The notes beneath the pieces are model-generated. The model was not told the DNA's origin. It saw only the letters and a list, made by a program, of their open reading frames with translations, and did not search any database. 31,959 nucleotides of DNA from an uncultured Collinsella sp. (GTDB lineage: Bacteria; Actinomycetota; Coriobacteriia; Coriobacteriales; Coriobacteriaceae). The translations under genes were made by a program, and so were the position numbers. The DNA lies in the NCBI GenBank assembly GCA_900542235.1, contig UQNB01000017.1, forward strand, positions 1-31,959, in the 5' to 3' direction. This document shows positions 25,804 to 31,959 of the stretch, piece by piece. How positions within the stretch are numbered: position 1 is the stretch's first letter; every line of letters starts with the position of its first letter.

Positions 25804-26617
25804 TTCCGAGAACCAGATTACTCGCTCCGACCTCATTAAGAGCGCCGTGAACACCGGCGCCCTGGGCATGGAATTCTCCTGGACCTACTACAAGCAGATG
25901 AACATTGCCTTCTGCCTGATGGTCGCCAACATGCTCAAGAAGATCTATGCCGGCCGCCCCGATGATTACGCCGAGGCCCTGCACCGTCACAGCGCATTCT
26001 TCAACATCACCCCGCAGCTCGCTCCCTTCGTGGGTGGCATCGCGATGGCCATGGAAGAAAAGGTCGCTCGTGGCGAGGTTGAGCCCGAGAGCGTCAACGA
26101 CATCAAGGCCGCCCTCATGGGTCCGCTTTCCGGCCTGGGTGACTCCTTCTTCCTGTCCACCCTGCGCGTCGTCGCCGCTGCCGTGGGCATCAGCCTGTGC
26201 CAGGCCGGCAACGTCTTTGGCCCCATCGCCTTCCTGCTCGTCTACAACATCCCGGCGTTCCTGATTCGTATCTTTGGCGCTATCAAGGGTTATGAGCTAG
26301 GCATTGGCTTCCTCGACGAGGCTCAGAAGACCGGCCTGATGCAAAAGATCATGGCCTGCGTCGGCATTGTCGGCGTTATGGTCGTCGGCGCCATGAGCAA
26401 GGACATGTTCTGGGCTTCGTTGCCCATCGCCATCGGTCAGGGCGACTCCGCCCAGACTCTCCAGGACATCCTGGACGGCATCATGCCCGGTATGCTCGGT
26501 ATGGCCGCCTTCTGGCTCTACTACTGGCTGCTCTCCAAGAAGATCAACCCGATGGTCCTGATCCTCTGCACCATGGTCGTGGGCATCATCGGCGCTTACT
26601 TTGGCGTGCTTGCCTAA
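25793..26617 (+). CDS. PTS EIID, mannose family
   Basis: This 274-residue protein is the membrane partner of EIIC, found only in mannose-family PTS. Family blocks are GALGMEFSWTYYKQMNIAFCLMV, LHRHSAFFNITPQLAPFVGGIAMAMEE and MGPLSGLGDSFF, with membrane segments concentrated in the C-terminal half. The start is ambiguous between ATG codons at 25784 and 25793. The GGAAGG upstream is well spaced for 25793 and touches the other, so I chose 25793. It overlaps EIIC by 11 bp. A T-rich terminator follows, then the epimerase. Confidence 0.92.
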   Translation: MTSNSENQITRSDLIKSAVNTGALGMEFSWTYYKQMNIAFCLMVANMLKKIYAGRPDDYAEALHRHSAFFNITPQLAPFVGGIAMAMEEKVARGEVEPESVNDIKAALMGPLSGLGDSFFLSTLRVVAAAVGISLCQAGNVFGPIAFLLVYNIPAFLIRIFGAIKGYELGIGFLDEAQKTGLMQKIMACVGIVGVMVVGAMSKDMFWASLPIAIGQGDSAQTLQDILDGIMPGMLGMAAFWLYYWLLSKKINPMVLILCTMVVGIIGAYFGVLA

Positions 26618-26666
26618 TATGTTCGAATCGCGCTTCCATCGCGTCTAACGGTTGCGTCGATCTTTG

Positions 26667-26704
26667 GGGGGCTTGTCGCATCTGCGGCGGCCCCCTGTTT
26701 TTTT
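26667..26704 (+). terminator. Terminator after EIID
   Basis: GGGGGC (26667-26672) pairs with GCCCCC (26690-26695), with a smaller inner stem, followed by TGTTTTTTT. The epimerase start is only 26 bp further with no clear promoter between, so the epimerase probably depends on readthrough. Confidence 0.75.
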
Positions 26705-26729
26705 AAACTCCGTACGAAAGGGGAGGGCT

Positions 26730-27575
26730 ATGGTCGTACCCGAGCTTTCGCTCATGAACATCAACCATCGTTACTACAGCATCGAGACGTTTTTTAAGGC
26801 TGCAGGTGAGGCCGGCTATCGCAATATCGAGCTGTGGACCGGCTCGATGCACCTGTATGTGGATTGCCACGAGCACGATTCGGTGGATAAGATTCGCGAT
26901 CTTGCCGCCCAGTACGGTATCAAGATCGTGTGCGTGTGTCCCGAGCAGAACAACCCCAAGCCGTGGAACGTCGCGGTACGTGGCGAGGTGGGCCAAAAAC
27001 GCATCCTCTCGTACTTTAAGAATGTGATCGATGTAGCCGTTGAGTTGAGCGCGCCGCAGATTCTGGTGACGAGTGGTTGGGCCTATCTGGACGAGCCGGC
27101 TGAGGACGCCTGGGCCCGCAGCGTTGCCATGCTGCGCTCGGTGTGCGACTACGCCGACACGCGCGGTATTCGCGTCGCGCTCGAGGCGCTGCAGCCGTCG
27201 GAGTCCGTGCTGGTCAACACCGCACAGGATGTGGCGCGCATCCTCGAGGCGGTCGATCGCCCCAATTGTAAGGCTTGTATTGACTTTGGCGCCATGGAAG
27301 TTGCCGGCGACACGATCGACGGCTACTTTGAGGTTTTGGGCGACAAGATCGTTCACACCCACTTTGTAGATGTGGGCGGCGGCACGACGCATCTTGCCTG
27401 GGGCGACGGCGAGCGTGATATGCGTGCCGACCTCGAGGCACTCATGCGCCACGGCTATACGGGCTATGTCTCGGCCGAGACGTGTGATGGCCGCTACTAT
27501 CAGGATCCGTCCAAGGCGACGACTCAGGTTATCGAGATGTATCGCCGTGTGACAGCGGAGATGGAAGCCGAATAA
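26730..27575 (+). CDS. FrlC-like sugar epimerase (xylose-isomerase-type TIM barrel)
   Basis: This 281-residue TIM-barrel enzyme of the AP-endonuclease-2/xylose-isomerase-like family resembles E. coli FrlC, the fructoselysine 3-epimerase. Shared features are LEALQPSES (FrlC LEPLTPYES), GYFEVLGDKIVHTHFVD (FrlC SYFDKLGDKLRHLHIVD) and the C-terminal AET.DGRYYQDPS. The metal-binding set is Glu152, Asp185, His211 and Glu250. It probably lets the cell use psicoselysine-type isomers. In a PTS route the substrate would arrive phosphorylated, so specificity may differ from FrlC. I chose the ATG at 26730, with GGGGAGG upstream, which removes an unrelated 26-residue extension. It lies between EIID and the second deglycase. 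Confidence 0.85.
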   Translation: MVVPELSLMNINHRYYSIETFFKAAGEAGYRNIELWTGSMHLYVDCHEHDSVDKIRDLAAQYGIKIVCVCPEQNNPKPWNVAVRGEVGQKRILSYFKNVIDVAVELSAPQILVTSGWAYLDEPAEDAWARSVAMLRSVCDYADTRGIRVALEALQPSESVLVNTAQDVARILEAVDRPNCKACIDFGAMEVAGDTIDGYFEVLGDKIVHTHFVDVGGGTTHLAWGDGERDMRADLEALMRHGYTGYVSAETCDGRYYQDPSKATTQVIEMYRRVTAEMEAE

Positions 27576-27587
27576 CTAAACTGCGCG

Positions 27588-27630
27588 GTTGCGCCGGAAA
27601 CGCTTGGGCGGGTCTGGCGCAACGCTTTTA
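27588..27630 (+). terminator. Likely terminator after the epimerase gene
   Basis: GTTGCGCC (27588-27595) pairs with GGCGCAAC (27616-27623) and is followed by GCTTTTA. The loop is long (20 bases), so strength is uncertain. Confidence 0.5.
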
Positions 27631-27718
27631 TAGCTGGCGAGTTGTGGGGAGCCCGTTGGCAGTAGCGCTCGAAATAGACAACTATTGGCGTTGTAATACC
27701 ACTCGGGCGAGGAAACCG

Positions 27719-27796
27719 ACCGTTCGCCGCAAATCTCCGTGAGTTTGGATTGGTATTAAATAACAAGCAATCGTATGGCTATAATTGGTATCAGCA
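27719..27796 (+). promoter_or_regulatory. Promoter region of deglycase copy 2 with paired operators
   Basis: ACCGTTCGCCG (27719-27729, one mismatch to the ACCG repeat) precedes operator 1 TTGGTATTAAAT (27750-27761), a TATAAT -10 box (27780-27785) and operator 2 TTGGTATCAGCA (27785-27796). The layout matches that before EIIC: TATAAT runs directly into TTGGTATC in both. Confidence 0.65.
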
Positions 27797-27842
27797 AGAA
27801 GCGCGATGTATAGAATTGCGCACATGTGATGGGAGGACACAC

Positions 27843-28904
27843 ATGAAGGAGACCGAGAAGATCGAGATCATGCACTTCGACCAGGAGGGCTACCTCGAGG
27901 ACGGCAGGAACGTCTACGAGGCCGGCAAGAAGATGACCGCCCTGGCCGACCGCGTGCACGAGGAGGGCTACGACGCCGTCTTCCTGATGGGCGTCGGCGG
28001 CACCTGGGACGAGTTCATGCAGCTCGAGTACCTCATGAACAAGTTCGGCGACCGCGACCTCGAGGTCTACCTGATCCACGCCGCCGAGTGGAACGTCATG
28101 GGCCACAAGCGCATGACCGACAAGTCCGTCGTGCTGACCGCCTCCGAGTCCGGCACCACCCCCGAGGTGCTCGAGGCCGTCGGCAAGATGAGGGAGATGG
28201 GCGTGCGCGTCTTCGCCATGACCAACCCCGAGGGCAAGATCGGGCAGGCCGTGGGCGCCGAGAACTGCGTCATGATGGCCTCCGACCACGGCGCCGGCGG
28301 CTGCGAGAAGGGCTACTACCTCGCCGACTGCTTCGGCCTGCGCCTGCTCAACCGCCGCGGCTGCTTCCCCAAGTTCGACCTGTTCATCGAGCAGACGAAG
28401 GACGTCTGGAAGGACATGCTCGACATCCGCAAGCGCTTCGAGCCGCGCGCCGAGGAGCTCGCCAGGAAGTACGCGCTGGCCGACTACACCATGTTCATCG
28501 GCTCGGGCGCGCTGTGGGGCGAGACCATCCTGTACTCCATGTGCCTGCTCGAGGAGATGCAGTGGAAGCGCATCCGCCACATCACCTCGCACGACTTCTT
28601 CCACGGCACGCTCGAGCTGCTCGAGCCCGGCGTCCCGGTGTTCCTGTTCATGGGAGAGGACGAGTGCCGCGCCCTCGACGAGCGCGTCCGCGCCTTCCTC
28701 ACCAGCGGCGTGACCGGCGACGAGGACTACGTCATCATCGACACCGCCGAGTACGCGATCCCGGGCCTGGACGACGACTTCCGCGTCATCGTGTCGCCGT
28801 GGATCCTGTCCGTGCTGACCACCGACCGCCTCGCGCGCAACTACGAGCTGGTCACCAAGCACAACCTCAAGTACCGCCGCTACTACCACCAGTTCGACTA
28901 CTAA
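27843..28904 (+). CDS. FrlB-like SIS-domain Amadori 6-phosphate deglycase, copy 2
   Basis: The protein is identical over all 353 residues to that at 22693-23754, with the same SIS motif and the same Glu238/His254 pair, and the DNA appears identical too. Only the flanks differ: here GGGAGG lies upstream of the ATG, and the gene sits alone behind its own promoter with paired TTGGTATYAA operators, ending in a separate terminator. It may serve to raise enzyme dose when substrate is abundant. In Salmonella the Gfr system has two different deglycases for glucoselysine and fructoselysine; here the two copies are identical, so a division of labour is excluded at the protein level. Confidence 0.85.
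   Translation: MKETEKIEIMHFDQEGYLEDGRNVYEAGKKMTALADRVHEEGYDAVFLMGVGGTWDEFMQLEYLMNKFGDRDLEVYLIHAAEWNVMGHKRMTDKSVVLTASESGTTPEVLEAVGKMREMGVRVFAMTNPEGKIGQAVGAENCVMMASDHGAGGCEKGYYLADCFGLRLLNRRGCFPKFDLFIEQTKDVWKDMLDIRKRFEPRAEELARKYALADYTMFIGSGALWGETILYSMCLLEEMQWKRIRHITSHDFFHGTLELLEPGVPVFLFMGEDECRALDERVRAFLTSGVTGDEDYVIIDTAEYAIPGLDDDFRVIVSPWILSVLTTDRLARNYELVTKHNLKYRRYYHQFDY
27843..28904 (+). repeat. 1062-bp exact direct repeat, copy B
   Basis: This is the partner of 22693-23754. The bases before the ATG (here ACAC, there GGGA) and after the TAA (here GAGT, there TTCC) differ at once. Confidence 0.93.
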
Positions 28905-28957
28905 GAGTTGGTCACGGGTCCGATATCTTGGCTGGTTGATATTTCGACCCTGCACAA

Positions 28958-28988
28958 GGGCGTCCGCAATTGCGCGGGCGCCCTTTTT
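28958..28988 (+). terminator. Terminator after deglycase copy 2
   Basis: GGGCGTCCGC and GCGCGGGCGCCC form an imperfect GC-rich stem around AATT, followed by TTTTT. It closes the Amadori locus. Confidence 0.8.
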
Positions 28989-29105
28989 GCGTTGTGACAA
29001 GAGACTGCTGCTAACCGCTTGCCCTATGTTTCCAAATGAATACGGTGTGAGCCGAGGAGGACGATTCTCCCCGCAAACACTCTAGTATGCTAAAGTACCC
29101 AGAAG

Positions 29106-29130
29106 ACCGGCGGAGCTATGCCGGTTTTTC
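29106..29130 (+). terminator. Terminator or attenuator in the his leader
   Basis: ACCGGC (29106-29111) pairs with GCCGGT (29120-29125), followed by TTTTC. It lies 37-60 bp before the HisZ-HisG start and just after a TATGCT that could be a -10 box (about 29087). It might end stray transcription from upstream or act as an attenuator. No run of His codons or T-box motif was found. Confidence 0.5.
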
Positions 29131-29166
29131 GTTCTATATGAAACACAGCATGAGGAGGCTCACCAG

Positions 29167-30882
29167 ATGACGGCCACACCGTGGGGATTCCGGGACATAT
29201 TGCCCGAGGAGGCTCAGGCGCGCGAGGAGATCGCGCTGACGGTGAAGGGCTGCTTTAGGGAGCATCATTACCTTCCGGTCGAGACGCCGCTGCTCGAGGA
29301 CAAAGGCTCACTCGAGGAAGGAGGCCGCATTGCGGACACGCCGTTTAAGCTCTTTGACGATGATGGCCGCCTGCTGGTGGTCCGTCCCGACAACACGCTG
29401 CCGATCGTGCGCCTGGTTTCGACCCGCATGCACGCTGCCGACCTGCCCCTGCGCCTTCGCTACGAGGCGCCGGTGGTTCGTGAGTGTCAGCGAAATGCCG
29501 GTGGTTCGCGCCAGTTTACACAGCTGGGCTTTGAGCTTATCGGTGCGGGCGATACCGCGGGCGATGTCGAGATCGTCTCGCTCGTGGCCGAGGCCGTGCG
29601 TAAGCTGGCACTGCTCGATGCGCGCATTATCGCAGGTAGCGTGCGTCCGTTTAAGGAACTGCTCGCGGCGTGCGAGGATCGCGAGCTGGCCGCCGAGGCC
29701 CTGCGCTGCGTGCACGCCAACGACTTTGTGGGCCTCGATGCCCGCGTGGCGGCAAGCACCGAGTCCGATGCCGTCAAGGCCGCCATTAGCGAGCTGCCGC
29801 GCTTGCACGGCGGCGCCGAGGTGCTCGACCGCGTCGATGCGTTGCTGGCGGCGGCGGGCATTGTCGCGCCGCTGACGCGCGAGCTGCGTGCCCTGGTTGA
29901 GGGCCTGGCACCCGAGGACGCCCAGGTGCTGTCGTTTGACTTCTCTATCATGAACTCTTTCGATTACTACACGGGCCTGGTCTTTAAGGCCTATGCCGGC
30001 GAACTGCCCGATCCGGTCGGTTCGGGCGGACGCTATGATTCCATTTTTACCGGCGCATTTGGCGACGGCATCGAAGTGCCGGCGGCGGGCTTCGCCTTTT
30101 CGCTCGAGCGCCTGGAGGCCGCGCGCACCTCGGCCGAGGATGCCGCTTCCGACGGCGATCACGCCGCGGGCCGTGGCGCCGAGGGCCCGCTGCGCATCGC
30201 CGTGCCCAAGGGCTCGCTTAAGGCCGACACGCTCGACGTGCTCGAGGCCGCGGGCCTGGACGTCTCTGAGCTGCGTGACCCCGGCCGTCACCTGATCGTG
30301 CGCGGCCGCGACACGCGTGCCGGCGAGGGCGCGGTCGGCGATATCGAGTTTGTCATCGTGCGTCCCAGCGATGCGCCTGCCTTTGTGGGCTGCGGTGGTG
30401 CCGATTGCGGCATCTGCGGTTGGGACTCGCTCATCGAGGCAGACCTCAACCTGCTGCAGCTGGTCGACCTGGGCTATGGTCTGTGCACCTTTATCGAGGC
30501 GGAGCCCGCGTGGCGCGCTGGCCAGGCCGAGCGCAACTATGCCCGTCGCGGGTCGCTTCGCGTGGCCACCAAGTACCCGCGCATCGCGAGTGCCTGGTAT
30601 GCCGAGCGCGGCGTGAACGCCGATATCGTTTCGCTGCACGGTAACATCGAGCTGGGCCCCATCGTCGGCATGACCGATCGCATCGTGGACATCACCGCCA
30701 CGGGCGCCACGCTGCGCGACAACGACCTGGTCATCACCGGCCGCATCATGGACTGCACGGCCCGCTTCTTTGTCAATCCGGGTGCTGCGCGCCTGGATCC
30801 GCGCGTACGCAATCTGGCCGATCGCCTGGCGGCTGCCGTGAAGGACAAGCATTTTGAGCCCGTCGCGGGCTCGGCACAATAG
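29167..30882 (+). CDS. HisZ-HisG fusion: ATP phosphoribosyltransferase with regulatory domain
   Basis: This 571-residue protein joins two normally separate subunits of the first histidine-biosynthesis enzyme. Residues 1-320 are HisZ, a histidyl-tRNA-synthetase-like domain (TPWGFRDILPEEA, RPDNTLPIVRLVSTR, FTQLGFELIG, SFDYYTGLVFKAY and GSGGRYD). A polar linker of about 20 residues follows (321-341, Ala/Asp/Gly-rich). Residues 342-555 are a short-form HisG: LRIAVPKGSL, and the PRPP loop VDITATGATL (507-516). In the short form catalysis and histidine feedback need HisZ, so fusing them fixes a 1:1 ratio. An unusual segment CGGADCGICGWDSL (409-422) has three cysteines where other enzymes have GAADLGIVGKD. 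A GAGGAGG ribosome-binding site precedes the ATG; hisD follows 105 bp later. Confidence 0.92.
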   Translation: MTATPWGFRDILPEEAQAREEIALTVKGCFREHHYLPVETPLLEDKGSLEEGGRIADTPFKLFDDDGRLLVVRPDNTLPIVRLVSTRMHAADLPLRLRYEAPVVRECQRNAGGSRQFTQLGFELIGAGDTAGDVEIVSLVAEAVRKLALLDARIIAGSVRPFKELLAACEDRELAAEALRCVHANDFVGLDARVAASTESDAVKAAISELPRLHGGAEVLDRVDALLAAAGIVAPLTRELRALVEGLAPEDAQVLSFDFSIMNSFDYYTGLVFKAYAGELPDPVGSGGRYDSIFTGAFGDGIEVPAAGFAFSLERLEAARTSAEDAASDGDHAAGRGAEGPLRIAVPKGSLKADTLDVLEAAGLDVSELRDPGRHLIVRGRDTRAGEGAVGDIEFVIVRPSDAPAFVGCGGADCGICGWDSLIEADLNLLQLVDLGYGLCTFIEAEPAWRAGQAERNYARRGSLRVATKYPRIASAWYAERGVNADIVSLHGNIELGPIVGMTDRIVDITATGATLRDNDLVITGRIMDCTARFFVNPGAARLDPRVRNLADRLAAAVKDKHFEPVAGSAQ

Positions 30883-30987
30883 CGCGAGCGCGCACGGGCG
30901 CCCCAACGTACGGGCTGCGGGCCGATTGGCGCCGCCGCCCGGCCTCTCGTTTTTCGAACACAACCTCGACCGATAGGGGATACCGAT

Positions 30988-31959
30988 ATGAAGACCATCA
31001 AGCTTGCTCCCGGTGAGCGCCTCGTTACCAACCAGCTCAACCGCAAAGGCGTGCTGCCGCAAAACATCATCGACGCCGCCCGCGATATCGTGGCCAACGT
31101 GCGTGCCAACGGGGATGCCGCGGTGCGCGATTACTGTCAGCGTTTTGACGACGTTGAGCTGCAGAGCTTCCGCTTGCCGCAGGAGCAGATCGATGCCGCG
31201 CTCGAAGGCCTCGACCCGGCCTTTGTCGCCGCGCTTGAGAAGGCCGCGCGCCAGATTCGCGAGTTCCACCAGCGCGAGGTCGAGCAGAGCTGGTTTACCA
31301 CGCGTGTGGACGGCACGATGCTCGGCGTTAAGGTGACCCCGCTCGCGGCGGCCGGCATCTATGTACCGGGCGGCCGCGCGCAATATCCCTCCACCGTGCT
31401 CATGAACGCCATTCCCGCCAAGGTCGCCGGCGTCAAGCGCGTGGTTATGGTGACCCCGCCGCAAAAAGACGGCCTGATCAGTCCCTACACGCTCGCCGCG
31501 GCAAAGCTCGGCGGTGTGGACGAGATCTATATGGTGGGCGGCGCTCAGGCCGTGGCCGCACTTGCGTATGGTACCGAGACCATTCCGCGCGTCGACAAAA
31601 TCACCGGACCGGGTAACGCCTTTGTTGCCGCGGCCAAGCAGATCATCTCGGGTGACGTGGGTATCGATATGGTCGCCGGTCCCTCCGAGGTCTGCGTGCT
31701 GGCCGACGCCACGGCCAAGCCTATGGTGGTCGCGGCAGACCTGATGGCTCAGGCCGAGCACGATCCGCTGGCAGCCTGCTATCTGGTGACTTGCGACGAG
31801 CAGTTTGCGCGCGAGGTCGAGGCCGGCATCGACATTCTGGTGGCGCAGTCGCCGCGTGCCGAGATCACGCGCGCCTCGCTCGACAACGAAGGCACCATCG
31901 TGGTGGCCGCCGATATGGCTGGGGCCCGCCCGGGCGCGGAGAACCCCGCCAGGCGCTGC
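30988..31959 (+). CDS. hisD: Histidinol dehydrogenase, partial (3' end beyond window)
   Basis: The first 324 codons of a zinc enzyme that oxidises histidinol to histidine in two NAD-dependent steps are present. Family blocks are AAAGIYVPGGRAQYPSTVLM, GGAQAVAALAYGTE, ITGPGNAFVAAAKQ, GDVGIDMVAGPSEV and AQAEHDPLA (the Gln and His of the last are zinc ligands in the family). A GGGGATACCGAT sequence precedes the ATG. The frame is open to the last base of the window. The final 12 or so residues (after VVAADMAG) do not look like the expected APEHLEL-type continuation, so an error or sequence change near the end is possible. The 105-bp gap from HisZ-HisG has a GC-rich hairpin ending in CGTTTTTC. Confidence 0.92.
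   Translation, partial: MKTIKLAPGERLVTNQLNRKGVLPQNIIDAARDIVANVRANGDAAVRDYCQRFDDVELQSFRLPQEQIDAALEGLDPAFVAALEKAARQIREFHQREVEQSWFTTRVDGTMLGVKVTPLAAAGIYVPGGRAQYPSTVLMNAIPAKVAGVKRVVMVTPPQKDGLISPYTLAAAKLGGVDEIYMVGGAQAVAALAYGTETIPRVDKITGPGNAFVAAAKQIISGDVGIDMVAGPSEVCVLADATAKPMVVAADLMAQAEHDPLAACYLVTCDEQFAREVEAGIDILVAQSPRAEITRASLDNEGTIVVAADMAGARPGAENPARRC

Noticed and set aside
22693..28904. Composite transposon formed by the two identical deglycase genes
   Set aside because: The repeats are ordinary enzyme genes without terminal inverted repeats or transposase; no target-site duplication is seen.
29308..31761. 817-codon open frame on the minus strand across HisZ-HisG and hisD
   Set aside because: It is antisense to two clearly identified genes and spans their gap; long antisense frames are expected where third positions are nearly always G or C.

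Overview
The window looks like chromosomal DNA of a gut actinobacterium of the class Coriobacteriia, most likely Collinsella. This is inferred from the high GC content, the mix of PTS and ABC sugar systems, the Tat signals on secreted proteins, and the resemblance of gene content to that genus. No marker gene in the window proves it.

Layout. (1) 1-2410: a tRNA-Gln(TTG) whose 3' end and terminator are duplicated at the window edge, a peptidoglycan-binding-domain protein, and a polyprenyl diphosphate synthase. (2) 2526-16312: an alpha-glucan block. It holds a glucose-family PTS permease fused to a HAD phosphatase, a divergent TreR-like GntR regulator, an ABC sugar importer (Tat lipoprotein, two permeases, MsmX/MalK-type ATPase), glycogen phosphorylase, 4-alpha-glucanotransferase (MalQ) and UDP-glucose 4-epimerase (GalE). 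(3) 16579-20916: a Tat-exported coiled-coil cell-wall hydrolase, MurB, a LacI-type regulator and an unknown 163-residue protein. (4) 20952-28904: two overlapping GntR/UTRA regulator genes, then a mannose-family PTS (EIIA, EIIB, EIIC, EIID), a FrlC-like epimerase and two identical copies of a FrlB-like SIS-domain deglycase, which together read as an Amadori-product (fructoselysine-type) utilisation locus. (5) 29167-31959: start of a histidine operon, with a HisZ-HisG fusion followed by hisD cut by the window edge.

Regulatory logic visible in the DNA. A TreR-like 12-mer, consensus TTGTTTAAACAA, occurs in the promoter regions of the PTS-HAD gene, gntR, the ABC operon (two sites) and malQ. This suggests one regulator ties import to glucan breakdown. 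A second motif, TTGGTATYAAAT, occurs in pairs 33-35 bp apart in front of each of the three transcription units of the Amadori locus. A third element, ACCG-N3-ACCG, lies about 63-69 bp upstream of the inferred start of four sugar-transport promoters, the position expected of an activator site.

Most unusual items: the PTS EIIC-EIIB-HAD fusion; two 1062-bp deglycase copies identical exactly from start codon to stop codon; an array of four 57-bp hyphenated palindromes at a strict 80-bp period (10732-11029); two intergenic inverted repeats with 31-bp arms; and the HisZ-HisG fusion. Start sites were reassigned from the longest possible frame to the start with the best ribosome-binding site where these differed. 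Promoter and operator calls are by eye.
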